Notes: a model not told the origin generated them from the letters alone. A stretch of 64,000 nucleotides of DNA from Pseudomonas sp. Irchel 3H7 (GCF_900187605.1 NZ_FYEA01000003.1:434001-498000); one strand, 5' to 3'; shown: positions 30,491-39,400, numbered from the stretch's first letter. A program made the numbers and translations.

Positions 30491-31245
30491 CTCACGACCT
30501 CTAAAGCAGCTTGCGCAATGCAGTTGGGTTTTGATCGCCAACACTTCACCCTGCCAAGGGTTGGCATTTTCTTTGGATTGAATAAGGGCCGCCCGTCGCG
30601 CGTCAGACGCTCGACAAAACCTGGGACAGCGGTCAGTTCTTATTCGAATTCGTGGTCAAAGGCCTTGTTACAGACCAATTCCATTTGGTGCGGAAAGTTG
30701 GAAGGCACCGACACCTGGGTGTCTTGAAAGCCTTGCGACTCACTCGACACCCGACTTCCTGCTCGCCTCCTTAATAAAGGCTGAACAGTGCCGGGAATTC
30801 AGTGCGGGCGATTGTAGATAGGTAGCGCCCTATACACCATGTCTTATCCCGAAATAATTTTTATCCGTTCGAGCAACAATCCATCGCCATTTTTGCAAAA
30901 GTTCCGCATGTTATCGAAATAGATTCTCAACAAAAACACCAAAAATTGTAGGTGTACCCGCGTCAGTTCAGACAGCTCTGATGGCTTTTTCCGAACGCTG
31001 AAACAGCGCAAGCCCCGATAACCCAAGGCTTTTGGCCATCTGCCAACGCTTGTTAAAACTGCCTGCTCTGGCACTCGCGTGCTAAAGCCGAAAAACCCCG
31101 AATCAGACCAATCCTTTTTTGTAACAACGGCCGATTCCGCGTCACTGAGGAGCCCTGCGACACGGCGCGTGTGACAACATGTCGCACACTTGCCGCACCC
31201 TCCCTTGCCGTCCGTCACGGTGTTTTCACAAACACTCTGAAATGC
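30491..31245. other. Long non-coding upstream region of the cyo operon
   Basis: About 755 bp separate cyoA from the dsbB terminator. An open frame on the minus strand (30844-31272) has cysteine-rich, low-quality translation, overlaps the terminator and has no ribosome site, so it is not called. The region is more AT-rich around 30840-30960 than its surroundings. I saw no convincing ANR box or sigma-70 promoter, though cyo expression control must lie here. Confidence 0.5.
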
Positions 31246-31285
31246 AAAACGCCCCGATTGGCTGATCCGCAAATCGGGGCGTTTT
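31246..31285 (-). terminator. Terminator of dsbB
   Basis: Perfect 14-base arms AAAACGCCCCGATT and AATCGGGGCGTTTT at 31246-31259 and 31272-31285, 30 bp after the dsbB stop. The A and T ends make it symmetric. Confidence 0.88.
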
Positions 31286-31315
31286 CTGTATCGGCCAGAC
31301 TGCCGAATAGTTGAC

Positions 31316-31825
31316 TCAGCGCAGTGCTTTTCGGTTACGCGAGGTCAGCAGCGGCACCAGAATGACCACCAGCACGAACGCCAGCAGTGCCCATTGCGCC
31401 AGCGACAGACCGAGGATCGGCGGGTAAGGCGTGGAGCAGAAACCGTCGACCTGAAAGCCCAGCGGGAAGATTTTCGCCAATGGCAGATCATCGACAATCG
31501 GCTGCAGCACATCGATGCCGCAGCTCACCGCCGGATAGAACTGGGTGTACACGTGATGCCCGGCCACACCGGCCCCGGCAATCGCACAAAGCACCACCAG
31601 CACTTCAAACACGGTGATGCTGCGGCGCGTGCGCATGGCCGCGCCGATGAACGCGAACAGCGCGATCAGCAGCAACGCATAGCGCTGCAAGATGCACAGT
31701 GGGCACGGTGCTTCACCGAGCACGATCTGCATGTACAGCGCACCACCGATCAGTGCCAGGCAGATAATGCCCAGCAGCACCAGAAAGCGCCGTTCACGTC
31801 CCAGTCGAATCGTTTCCTCGCTCAT
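31316..31825 (-). CDS. dsbB: Disulphide bond formation protein DsbB
   Basis: This 169-residue four-TM inner membrane protein reoxidises DsbA and passes electrons to ubiquinone. The first redox pair is C41-C44 (CPLC) after TM1; the second is C102 and C130 in the second periplasmic loop. Pseudomonads usually have two DsbB paralogues; which one this is cannot be decided here. The quinone link is the only functional tie to the neighbouring cyo genes. Confidence 0.95.
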   Translation of the reverse strand: MSEETIRLGRERRFLVLLGIICLALIGGALYMQIVLGEAPCPLCILQRYALLLIALFAFIGAAMRTRRSITVFEVLVVLCAIAGAGVAGHHVYTQFYPAVSCGIDVLQPIVDDLPLAKIFPLGFQVDGFCSTPYPPILGLSLAQWALLAFVLVVILVPLLTSRNRKALR

Positions 31826-31850
31826 CGCGTTTCCCTTGTAAGTCCATGGT

Positions 31851-32411
31851 TCAGCTGGCCGGCGGCTGCGCGTGCAGTTGCGCCATCAAGCTGATGTTGT
31901 CTTCGATATGCCAATTGGCCGCGATGCGACCGTTATCAATCTGATAGATATCGGTTGCCCGGAAGTCTACACGCTGGCCCTGCCCTTTGAGAGCCTTGAA
32001 CGTACCGCTGAAGTGCCCGCGAAAGTGCAGGTGCACTACCACGCGATCACCGGCGATGATCATTTGCTCGATGTCGCAACTCAAGTCCGGCACCGCCGTG
32101 CGAAAGAACTTCGACGCCAGCAACGGCCCGGTCGGCCCCTGCACCCGGCCCTCGGGTGGCGTCTGGTCGACAAACTGCGGCGACAACGCCGCCGTGGCCA
32201 GCGCCTCCTCACCGGAATTCCAGAAACTGCCATAACGCCGCGCGGCTAATTCCATGGCTTCGACCTGCGCCTTGGGCAGGCTCTGATCGACGATCAGGGT
32301 CTGCGGTTTTATCAAGGCAGATTCGGCAGAAGCAAACGGGCTGGCCAGCAACGCGGCCGAAAGACCGATGGATGCAAAACTGAAACGACGAGCGAAGGCG
32401 AAGTGCGACAT
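31851..32411 (-). CDS. Secreted SnoaL-like (ester cyclase family) protein
   Basis: The 186-residue protein has a signal peptide (MSHFAFARRFSFASIGLSAA to about residue 29, ending ASPFASA). The mature domain has the NTF2-like/SnoaL pattern, with FWNSGEEALATAALSPQFVDQTPP and VDFRATDIYQIDNGRIAANWHIED. SnoaL-like proteins of this subfamily are widespread with few known substrates. It lies 25 bp upstream of dsbB and may be co-transcribed with it. Confidence 0.8.
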   Translation of the reverse strand: MSHFAFARRFSFASIGLSAALLASPFASAESALIKPQTLIVDQSLPKAQVEAMELAARRYGSFWNSGEEALATAALSPQFVDQTPPEGRVQGPTGPLLASKFFRTAVPDLSCDIEQMIIAGDRVVVHLHFRGHFSGTFKALKGQGQRVDFRATDIYQIDNGRIAANWHIEDNISLMAQLHAQPPAS

Positions 32412-32534
32412 GGGGCGATCCTGATCATGTAAACGAACGAGCGCCTATCATCAGCATCGGGGAATAAACGATAAACCGGTTAAGAAACGATTAACCTTTA
32501 AACACTTTTTAAGAATCAGCACCGCGTAACGGCC

Positions 32535-32609
32535 TTCGCGAGCAGGCTCGCTCCCACATTGGATCTGCGTCAAACACAAATCCCCTGTGGGAGCGAGCCT
32601 GCTCGCGAA
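32535..32609. repeat. REP-type inverted repeat (GAGCCTGCTCGCGA family)
   Basis: Perfect 24-base arms at 32535-32558 and 32586-32609 (TTCGCGAGCAGGCTCGCTCC at the left end) in the gap between hmpA and the SnoaL-like gene. Confidence 0.9.
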
Positions 32610-32630
32610 TGAAGGCAACCCGGTTTCAGA

Positions 32631-33812
32631 TCACTCCAAAGCCGCTGCAGGCCCGAAGAACTCATAACGGCTCTGCTGCTCCGGTACACCCAGCGCTTTC
32701 AAATGCCGCTTGATCGCCGCCATAAAACCCTTCGGCCCGAGGAAGTAAGCATCCACATCACGCTGAGCCGGCAACCACTCGCCCAGCAACGCCTGATCCA
32801 GCATCCCGACCTTGTCCGCCGCTGGGCTGACACCGTCATCTTCGGCATAGCAGTAAAAACGTTTGAGTTGCGGATGGCGCGCCGCCAGCTCATCAATCCA
32901 GTCACGGAACGCATGCACGCTGCCATTACGCGCGCAGTGGATAAAATGCACCGGCCGCTCGGTTTCCAGCGCCGCTTCGAGCATCGCCAGAGTCGGCGTA
33001 ATGCCGACGCCACCGCTGATCAGCACCAGTGGCTTGTCACTTGCAGCCAAGGTGAACTCACCCGATGGCGGGAACAACTGAATGCTCGCGCCGACCTGCA
33101 GTTGATCGTGCAAGTGATTGGACGCACGGCCACCCGGTTCGCGTTTGACGCTGATGCGGTACTGACCGTTGTTGGCCAGTGCCGACAACGAATAATTGCG
33201 GCGGATTTCTTCACCGTCGAGGATCAGCTTCATGCCGATGTACTGACCCGGTTCGGCCGCGAGGATCGGGCCTTTATCAGCAGGTTCGAAGTAGAACGAA
33301 ATGATCTCCGCGCTCTCCTCGACCTTGGCCGCGACGATGAACTCGCGCGCACCACGCCAGCCGCCAAAGGCGTGTTCTTTCTGGTCGTAGATGGCGGTTT
33401 CGGCGCCGATCAGAATGTCCGCCAACTGGCCGTACGCCGCGCCCCAGGCACTCATCACTTCCGGTGTGGCGATCTCTTCGCCGAGCACTTCGGAAATCGC
33501 CCGAAGCAGGCAGGCACCGACAATCGGGTAGTGCTCCGGAAGGATCTGCAGGGCGACGTGCTTGTTGATGATTTTCGCCACCAGATCGCCCAACTGGTCG
33601 AGCTGATCGATGTGCCGCGCGTACATCAATACGCCGTTAGCCAAGGCGCGGGGCTGGTCACCGCTGGCCTGGTGCGCCTGGTTGAACAGCGGGCGAACTT
33701 CCGGGTATTCAGAGAGCATCATGCGGTAGAAGTGCGTGATCAGCGCTTCACCGCCGCTTTCCAGCAGAGGCACGGTGGATTTGACGATGGCACGATCCTG
33801 GACGCTAAGCAT
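32631..33812 (-). CDS. hmpA: Flavohaemoglobin (nitric oxide dioxygenase)
   Basis: The 393-residue protein joins a globin domain to a ferredoxin reductase-like module. H85 is the proximal haem ligand and Y29 the distal tyrosine; RNYS (205-208) binds FAD and GGVGITP (267-273) binds NAD(P)H. It oxidises NO to nitrate using O2 and NADPH. The divergent neighbour is the NO-responsive activator NorR, whose three predicted sites lie between the genes. In pseudomonads the gene is also called fhp. Confidence 0.97.
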   Translation of the reverse strand: MLSVQDRAIVKSTVPLLESGGEALITHFYRMMLSEYPEVRPLFNQAHQASGDQPRALANGVLMYARHIDQLDQLGDLVAKIINKHVALQILPEHYPIVGACLLRAISEVLGEEIATPEVMSAWGAAYGQLADILIGAETAIYDQKEHAFGGWRGAREFIVAAKVEESAEIISFYFEPADKGPILAAEPGQYIGMKLILDGEEIRRNYSLSALANNGQYRISVKREPGGRASNHLHDQLQVGASIQLFPPSGEFTLAASDKPLVLISGGVGITPTLAMLEAALETERPVHFIHCARNGSVHAFRDWIDELAARHPQLKRFYCYAEDDGVSPAADKVGMLDQALLGEWLPAQRDVDAYFLGPKGFMAAIKRHLKALGVPEQQSRYEFFGPAAALE

Positions 33813-33854
33813 AAGGTTGACTCCTGAGCTTCTTGGAAAAGTTACCTAAGAGTT

Positions 33855-33871
33855 ATCAGTATTCATGCCAA
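33855..33871 (-). promoter_or_regulatory. Candidate sigma-54 promoter of hmpA
   Basis: On the minus strand TTGGCATGAATACTGAT resembles the -24/-12 consensus TGGCAC-N5-TTGC: the -24 GG is intact, but the -12 dinucleotide is GA rather than GC. It lies 43 bp upstream of the hmpA start and 41 bp from the nearest NorR site, consistent with enhancer-dependent activation. Confidence 0.45.
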
Positions 33872-33911
33872 CTTTTTTATTCATATAAATCAATAGCTTG
33901 AGATTTAAGTA

Positions 33912-33967
33912 GTCATAAAGACTCAGAGCACCTTATAGTCATCCGGACTACATCTTGTCTCTTTGAC
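33912..33967. promoter_or_regulatory. Three NorR enhancer sites (GT-N7-AC)
   Basis: GTCATAAAGAC (33912-33922), GTCATCCGGAC (33938-33948) and GTCTCTTTGAC (33957-33967) each fit the NorR core GT-N7-AC. Three sites match the arrangement known for NorR in E. coli, where three are needed for hexamer assembly. The third ends 9 bp before the norR start, so it could also allow autoregulation. Confidence 0.78.
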
Positions 33968-33976
33968 TACAAGACC

Positions 33977-35536
33977 ATGACCGCCAAATCCCTGCTCACC
34001 GCCCTGCTGCCTCTCGTCTCCGACCTGTCTCGCGAACTGCCCGAGGGCGAGCGCTACCGACGCCTGCTCGAAGCCATGCGCGCCTTGCTGCCCTGCGATG
34101 CGGCGGCGTTGTTGCGCCTCGACGGGGAAGCACTGGTGCCGCTGGCGGTGGACGGCTTGAGCACCGACACCCTTGGCCGGCGCTTCAAAGTCAGTGAGCA
34201 TCCGCGCTTCGAGATTCTGCTGAGCGGTGCCGGCCCCACGCGGTTCGCCGCCGACAGCGACTTGCCCGATCCTTACGACGGTTTGGTCGACGGCCTCGAC
34301 GAACACCTCGAAGTTCACGATTGCCTCGGCTGTCCTTTATTTGTCGATGAAAAACTCTGGGGGTTGATCACCCTCGACGCCCTCGACCCCGAGCGTTTCG
34401 AACCGATCGAACTCGACGCCCTGCAAGCTTTCGCCAGCCTCGCCTCGGCCACGGTCAACGCCGCCGAACGCATTCAACGCCTGGCCAATCGCGCAGAAGA
34501 CGAACATCAGCGCGCCGAGGTTTATCGCCAGGCCAGCGGCCAGCAAAACCGCGAGATGATCGGCCAGAGCAAGGCGCTGAAAAAACTGGTTGAGGAAATC
34601 AATCTGGTCGGCGGCAGCGATCTGACCGTGTTGATCACCGGCGAAACCGGCGTCGGCAAAGAACTGGTCGCCCAAGCGATCCACGCCGCCTCACCGCGCG
34701 CCGACAAACCGATCATCAGCCTCAACTGCGCCGCGTTGCCGGATACGCTGGTAGAAAGCGAACTGTTCGGCCACGTGCGCGGCGCCTTCACCGGCGCCAC
34801 CAGTGACCGGCGCGGCAAGTTCGAACTGGCCAATGGCGGCACGCTGTTTCTCGATGAAGTCGGTGAGTTGTCGCTGACCGTGCAGGCCAAGTTGTTGCGC
34901 GTGTTGCAGAGTGGTCAATTGCAGCGTTTGGGGTCGGATAAGGAGCATCAGGTCGATGTGCGCCTGATTGCCGCGACCAACCGCGACCTGGCGGAAGAAG
35001 TGCGCAGTGGTCGCTATCGTGCCGACTTCTACCATCGCCTGAGTGTGTACCCGCTGCGCGTGCCGGCGCTGCGTGATCGTGGTCGCGATGTGTTGTTGCT
35101 CAGCGGTTTTTTCCTCGAACAGAATCGCTCGCGCATGGGCCTCAACAGCCTGCGCCTGAACAGCGACGCCCAGGAAGCACTGCTCGCCTACACTTGGCCG
35201 GGCAACGTGCGCGAGCTGGAACACTTGATCGGACGCAGTGCGCTGAAAGCGTTGGGCAACTGCAAGGTGCGGCCGAAGATCCTCAGTTTGAGCGCGGCGG
35301 ATCTGGATTTACCGCGTGAGGTTGTGGATAACTCGGTTGAGTCTGTTGTTGGTGCGGTGACCGAGATGCCGTTGATCAGTGGGGATTTGCGCAGTGCGAC
35401 CGAGCAGTATCAGCGGAGGTTGATCAGTGCGGCGCTGGAACGCAATCAGGATAACTGGGCGAGTGCGGCGCGGGAGTTGGGGCTGGATCGGGCGAATCTT
35501 GGGCGGATGGCCAAGCGGTTGGGGATGAAGAGCTAA
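33977..35536 (+). CDS. norR: Nitric oxide-responsive sigma-54 activator NorR
   Basis: This 519-residue enhancer-binding protein has an N-terminal GAF domain (about 1-170) with HDC at 114-116 near the expected cysteine ligand of the NO-sensing iron, a central AAA+ domain with Walker A GETGVGKE (222-229), the sigma-54 contact loop GAFTGA (269-274) and Walker B TLFLDEVGEL, and a C-terminal Fis-type HTH. In pseudomonads the orthologue is also named fhpR. It is divergent from hmpA and separated from it only by its own binding sites. Confidence 0.95.
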   Translation: MTAKSLLTALLPLVSDLSRELPEGERYRRLLEAMRALLPCDAAALLRLDGEALVPLAVDGLSTDTLGRRFKVSEHPRFEILLSGAGPTRFAADSDLPDPYDGLVDGLDEHLEVHDCLGCPLFVDEKLWGLITLDALDPERFEPIELDALQAFASLASATVNAAERIQRLANRAEDEHQRAEVYRQASGQQNREMIGQSKALKKLVEEINLVGGSDLTVLITGETGVGKELVAQAIHAASPRADKPIISLNCAALPDTLVESELFGHVRGAFTGATSDRRGKFELANGGTLFLDEVGELSLTVQAKLLRVLQSGQLQRLGSDKEHQVDVRLIAATNRDLAEEVRSGRYRADFYHRLSVYPLRVPALRDRGRDVLLLSGFFLEQNRSRMGLNSLRLNSDAQEALLAYTWPGNVRELEHLIGRSALKALGNCKVRPKILSLSAADLDLPREVVDNSVESVVGAVTEMPLISGDLRSATEQYQRRLISAALERNQDNWASAARELGLDRANLGRMAKRLGMKS

Positions 35537-35542
35537 AAGCAC

Positions 35543-35742
35543 ACCCTCACCCTAGCCCTCTCCCTGAGGGAGAGGGCTAGGGTGAGGTGTCTTGCGCCAT
35601 ACGCCGACCTGAAACATCGAGTCGATTATGGATTCGGCAGAGCAGGTTCAGGTCGGTGAATTACTACAATATTCCCCGATCGGCCCCCTCTCCCTCTGGG
35701 AGAGGGGGCCGATCGGGCGGCGTTCCGATGAGGGGCTTTGGC
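35543..35742. repeat. Dispersed CCCTCTCCC-edged repeat
   Basis: The left edge is a short palindrome, CACCCTCACCCTAGCCCTCT followed by CCCTGAGGGAGAGGG; the centre has CCGACCTGAAAC and CAGGTCGG; and the right edge is CCCCCTCTCCCTCTGGGAGAGGGGG flanked by CGATCGG and its complement. It fills the gap between norR and cheV. Confidence 0.85.
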
Positions 35743-35863
35743 TTTTGATCTGCACGCCACCCGACAACTAACCTAAAGCCCAACCTTTTGACGCCGATAA
35801 CCCGGCATCAATAGTTTCTGGCGATTTCCACCCTCGCCCACCACCTTTCCACAGAAGGTTCAT

Positions 35864-36766
35864 ATGTCCTCCACCAAAGCCCGCGCAGATTCACTTTCGC
35901 TTCTGCTGTTTACCTTGCGCAGCGGCAAGTTGATGGCGATCAACCTGCTGAAAGTCAGTGAAATCATCCCCTGCCCGCCGCTGACCAAGCTGCCGGAATC
36001 GCACCCGCACGTGAAAGGCATCGCCACGTTGCGCGGCGCCTCGCTGTCGGTCATCGACCTCAGCCGCGCCATCGGTGAACGTCCGCTGGAAGACCCGAAC
36101 GGCGGCTGCCTGATCGTCACCGACGTCAGCCGCTCGAAACAGGGCCTGCACGTGCAGGCTGTGAGCAAAATCGTTCACTGCCTGACCACCGACATCAAAC
36201 CGCCGCCGTTCGGTTCCGGCGGTTCGCGCGCCTACATCACCGGCGTGACCTCGGTGGACGGCACGCTGGTGCAGGTGCTCGACATCGAAAAGGTTATCCA
36301 CAGCATCGCCCCGGCACAGATCGAAATGGCCCCGACCGACCTGACCATGGAAGACGCCGAAGTGCTCGGCAATGCGCGGATTCTGGTGGTCGACGACAGC
36401 CAGGTGGCGCTGCAGCAATCGGTGCACACCCTGCGCAACCTCGGCCTGCAATGCCACACCGCACGCAGTGCCAAGGAAGCCATTGACTGCCTGCTCGACC
36501 TGCAAGGCACCGCGCAGCAAATCAACCTGATCGTCTCCGACATCGAAATGTCCGAGATGGACGGCTACGCCTTCACCCGCACCCTGCGTGAAACGCCGGA
36601 CTTCGCCCATCTGTACGTGCTGCTGCACACCTCGCTCGACAGCGCAATGAACAGCGAGAAAGCGCGCCTGGCCGGGGCGAACGGCGTGCTGACCAAGTTC
36701 TCCTCGCCGGAACTGACCCACTGCCTGATCGAAGCGGCCAAACACGTCGCGGCACACGGGCACTGA
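35864..36766 (+). CDS. cheV: Chemotaxis coupling protein CheV
   Basis: This 300-residue fusion has a CheW-like coupling domain (about 10-150) and a receiver domain (about 172-295). The acidic pocket is D177-D178 and the phosphoacceptor is D226 in IVSDIEMSEMDGY. CheV links receptors to CheA and helps adaptation. It is alone, outside a chemotaxis operon, as several pseudomonad cheV paralogues are. A GNAT gene follows immediately. Confidence 0.9.
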   Translation: MSSTKARADSLSLLLFTLRSGKLMAINLLKVSEIIPCPPLTKLPESHPHVKGIATLRGASLSVIDLSRAIGERPLEDPNGGCLIVTDVSRSKQGLHVQAVSKIVHCLTTDIKPPPFGSGGSRAYITGVTSVDGTLVQVLDIEKVIHSIAPAQIEMAPTDLTMEDAEVLGNARILVVDDSQVALQQSVHTLRNLGLQCHTARSAKEAIDCLLDLQGTAQQINLIVSDIEMSEMDGYAFTRTLRETPDFAHLYVLLHTSLDSAMNSEKARLAGANGVLTKFSSPELTHCLIEAAKHVAAHGH

Positions 36767-36769
36767 GTC

Positions 36770-37252
36770 TTGGTCGAGACGTATTGTTTTTTGATGCGGC
36801 GCGACCTCGGTAAGGACGCGCCGGATGCGTCTTGGCCACAGGACATTGAACTGCGCACGTACTCCGTCGAACTGGCGGCGGACGTGCATCATTTGATGCA
36901 ACTGGGCTACCGCGAAGGCGGCGGCCGAGTGCCGGCGCTGGACGCTTGGCAGCAGCAATTCGAGAGCAATCCTGAATACGATCCGTCGTTGTGCTTTATT
37001 GCCCACGATGGCGACGGCGTGGTCGGTGTGGCGCAATGCTGGACCAGCGCCTATATCAAAAATCTGGTGGTGCATCCGCGCATGCAGGGCCGAGGACTGG
37101 GTCGGGCGTTGTTGCTCCATGCATTCAAGGTGTTTCAGCAACGGCGCGAAGGGTTTGTAGATCTGAAGGTGCTGGAGGACAACCATCGCGCGCAGCGGTT
37201 GTATGAAGGTGCCGGGATGTATGTGGTCCGCCGGGAACGGGTGCCGGACTGA
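36770..37252 (+). CDS. GNAT-family N-acetyltransferase
   Basis: The 160-residue protein has acetyl-CoA motif A NLVVHPRMQGRGLGRALLLHAF and the later motif LEDNHRAQRLYEGAGM. The start is uncertain: TTG at 36770, 3 bp after the cheV stop, or ATG at 36794 (152 residues). The close spacing suggests co-transcription with cheV, but no functional link is evident. Confidence 0.88.
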   Translation: MVETYCFLMRRDLGKDAPDASWPQDIELRTYSVELAADVHHLMQLGYREGGGRVPALDAWQQQFESNPEYDPSLCFIAHDGDGVVGVAQCWTSAYIKNLVVHPRMQGRGLGRALLLHAFKVFQQRREGFVDLKVLEDNHRAQRLYEGAGMYVVRRERVPD

Positions 37253-37260
37253 TTAAAGTC

Positions 37261-37336
37261 AAAAGATCGCAGCCTTCGGCAGCTCCTACAGGGAACCGCA
37301 TATCCATGTAGGAGCTGCCGAAGGCTGCGATCTTTT
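37261..37336. repeat. REP-type inverted repeat (GTAGGAGCTGCCGAAGG family)
   Basis: Perfect 29-base arms at 37261-37289 and 37308-37336. Same family as 6379-6457 but with the arms in the opposite order relative to the spacer. Confidence 0.9.
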
Positions 37337-37408
37337 AACGGTGTCCCAGGCAACAAAACTCTTTAGGCACACTCCAACCTTGGCCACCCACGACCAAGGA
37401 TGCCCCCC

Positions 37409-37735
37409 ATGAAAGCGCTCACCCTCAGCCTACTCTGCCTCACCGCCCTCGCGTCCCAGGCCCACGCCTCCAGCCCCGATGCCTGGGCCGCCTACGACAA
37501 AACCGTGCTCGCCAGTTGCAGCAAAGCCAGCGGCTTGAAAAACATCAAACCCGTCGGCACGCCCGCGCAATTCGATGACCGCGTCGGCTACACCGCCGTT
37601 TTGCTGCAAGGCCAATACCCGCAAAAACACATGAAAGGCCAGCAAGGCACCGAGCTGTGCCTGTACAACAAAAAATCGAAAACTGCTTTCGTCACCGAGT
37701 GGGACTCGATCCGTCCGACCGGCAAAACCCAGTGA
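37409..37735 (+). CDS. Small secreted hypothetical protein
   Basis: The 108-residue protein starts MKALTLSLLCLTALASQAHA, a Sec signal peptide cleaved near residue 20. The mature part has two cysteines (in LASCSKAS and TELCLYNK) that may pair. The segment ends VTEWDSIRP. Similar small secreted proteins are common in Pseudomonas, without known function. An ATG three codons upstream is also in frame. Confidence 0.75.
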   Translation: MKALTLSLLCLTALASQAHASSPDAWAAYDKTVLASCSKASGLKNIKPVGTPAQFDDRVGYTAVLLQGQYPQKHMKGQQGTELCLYNKKSKTAFVTEWDSIRPTGKTQ

Positions 37736-37818
37736 ATGGCGCATAACTTGCTTCGATCCAGGCCTGTGCGGTGGTTTTCCGCCACCGTTTCACACCCTGA
37801 TTGAAGACAGATCGCTCA

Positions 37819-38568
37819 ATGAATACGACGTTTTCCTGCGTAGGCTGCGGCAAATGCTGCACCGATCACCATGTCCCCCTGACCTTGGCCGAAGCCCGCA
37901 TGTGGGCGGCGGATGGCGGCCAGGTGATCGTGCTGGTGGAGGCTTTTCTCGGCAATGGTCTGGGCTTGCCAGCGCAACAGCGTGAGCACGCTGAACGGCG
38001 TTCGGCGGTGGTGCGCAGCGGTGTCACGGATGCCCACGTGGCGATTACCTTCGCCGCGTACAACGTCGGCCCTTGCCGGAATCTTGACGAAGACAAGTTG
38101 TGCCGGATCTACGAGCGGCGGCCACTGGTGTGTCGCATCTATCCGGCGGAAATCAACCCGCATATCCCGCTCAACCCTGCCGCCAAGGATTGCCCGCCGG
38201 AGTCCTGGCAACAGGGGCCAGTGTTGATTGCCGGTGGCGAGTTGGTGGATCAGGAACTGGTGGAGTTGATTCAACGCTCGCGCCAGGCGGATCGGGATGA
38301 CATCGGCATCAAGGATGCGATTTGCGCGATGCTCGGGATTCGCACCACGGCGTTGAAGGGTGACGGGTTTACAGCGTATTTGCCGAATATGAGCGCTTTT
38401 GCTTCGGTGATTGATCAGGTCACCGCGCAACCGCTGACGACGACTCCGAGTGAGTGGGTGTTTCATTTGTCCGGGGATGATGTGGCCGGGCAAGTGTTGG
38501 CGGCCGGGGCACAGGTGGTGACTGAACCGGCGCAGACGTATGCGTTTATTTCGCTGCGGGCGGCTTGA
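37819..38568 (+). CDS. YkgJ-family cysteine cluster protein
   Basis: The 249-residue protein starts MNTTFSCVGCGKCC with C7, C10, C13 and C14, and has further cysteines in VGPCRNL, KLCRIY and RPLVCRIYP, the CxxCxxCC ... C pattern of the YkgJ/UPF0153 family thought to bind zinc or an iron-sulphur cluster. The role is unknown. An ATG six codons upstream is in frame but less likely given the position of the cysteine cluster. Confidence 0.82.
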   Translation: MNTTFSCVGCGKCCTDHHVPLTLAEARMWAADGGQVIVLVEAFLGNGLGLPAQQREHAERRSAVVRSGVTDAHVAITFAAYNVGPCRNLDEDKLCRIYERRPLVCRIYPAEINPHIPLNPAAKDCPPESWQQGPVLIAGGELVDQELVELIQRSRQADRDDIGIKDAICAMLGIRTTALKGDGFTAYLPNMSAFASVIDQVTAQPLTTTPSEWVFHLSGDDVAGQVLAAGAQVVTEPAQTYAFISLRAA

Positions 38569-38600
38569 TCGGGGTTTTGCAGCGATCGAACCGGCCTCAT

Positions 38601-38691
38601 CGTTAGCACGCTAGCTCCCACAGGTATCTCGGGCGTTCACATAATTTGTGTACGACACAGAACCCTGTGGGAGCTGGCTTGCCAGCGAAAG
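38601..38691. repeat. REP-type inverted repeat (CTGTGGGAGCTGGCTTGCCAGCG family)
   Basis: AGCTCCCACAGG (38613-38624) and CCTGTGGGAGCT (38664-38675) pair; the right side continues GGCTTGCCAGCGAAAGG, while the left flank is degraded (GTTAGCACGCT). A full copy is at 52045-52147. Confidence 0.8.
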
Positions 38692-38743
38692 GTCCGGCAC
38701 GGGCAGTATCAGTCGCCGCGTTGAACGCAGGCGGGATTAAAAC

Positions 38744-38983
38744 TCAGCGCTTGCCCATCGAACGACGGGTACCCGGCGGCGCCATGCCCGGGGTCTTGGT
38801 GTGGCCATTCTTGGCGCCGTTCTTGTACCACGGCTGGTTCGAGCCTTTGGCAGAGGCCAGCTCGCCCGGCTTGAATGGAAATTTGAACGCCGGGATTTCG
38901 GCTTTGGTATCGCTGGTGTCGGCCAGTTCAGCCGGGACATCGCTCACAGCGTCGTCAACCGGCGGCAGGGTCGGGGAAGTCAT
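38744..38983 (-). CDS. Small hypothetical protein, 79 residues
   Basis: Starts MTSPTLPPVDDAVSDVPAEL and has a flexible acidic N-terminal half and a basic C-terminal half (NGAKNGHTKTPGMAPPGTRR). It has no membrane span or known domain. The start chosen is the internal ATG; longer frames extend into low-quality sequence. The product resembles a disordered, possibly nucleic-acid-binding protein, but that is inference. Confidence 0.55.
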   Translation of the reverse strand: MTSPTLPPVDDAVSDVPAELADTSDTKAEIPAFKFPFKPGELASAKGSNQPWYKNGAKNGHTKTPGMAPPGTRRSMGKR

Positions 38984-39094
38984 AAAAGCTCCGGAAAGCA
39001 AAAAGTCGGGCCCGATCAGTGAGCCGCGAAGGCGCGCAGTATACCTGTGCGCCATCGCTCGGCACCTGAAGATTTGCAACGCACGCCGAACGGT

Positions 39095-39400
39095 TTACAG
39101 GTAACTGATGATGACAATGCCTTTGTCAGTCAAGGTCTTCAGCGTTTCGTAGCGCATGGAAATCGGCAGCGCCTGATGACTGCAGGCGTTGCGCTCAGTG
39201 TCGACATCGACTTTCACGCCGGGCTTGATTTCGATCTGGCGAGACTCACGAGACGCAAACGCCCCGACCGGTCCGACCTGACAGCCAGAATCAACGATTT
39301 GCCCGGTAAAGCGGATCTCACCGGATTGGCTGGCAGGTGCTGCAAACGTAGTGAGTGGAAGCAAGAGGAGCACAGATGGCAGAGCGGTTTTCAGCTTCAT
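39095..39400 (-). CDS. Short fimbrial-subunit-like secreted protein
   Basis: The 101-residue protein has a signal peptide (MKLKTALPSVLLLLPLTTFA) and the N-terminal pattern of type 1 pilins, SGEIRFTGQIVDSGCQV, with C40 and C73 placed like the conserved disulphide. It ends ISYL at about residue 101, much shorter than the usual 160-180 residues, and there is no chaperone-usher operon around it. It may be a truncated or specialised member of the family. Confidence 0.65.
   Translation of the reverse strand: MKLKTALPSVLLLLPLTTFAAPASQSGEIRFTGQIVDSGCQVGPVGAFASRESRQIEIKPGVKVDVDTERNACSHQALPISMRYETLKTLTDKGIVIISYL

Noticed and set aside
30844..31272. 142-codon open frame on the minus strand upstream of cyoA
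   Set aside because: It overlaps the dsbB terminator, has no ribosome site, and its translation looks like random composition.
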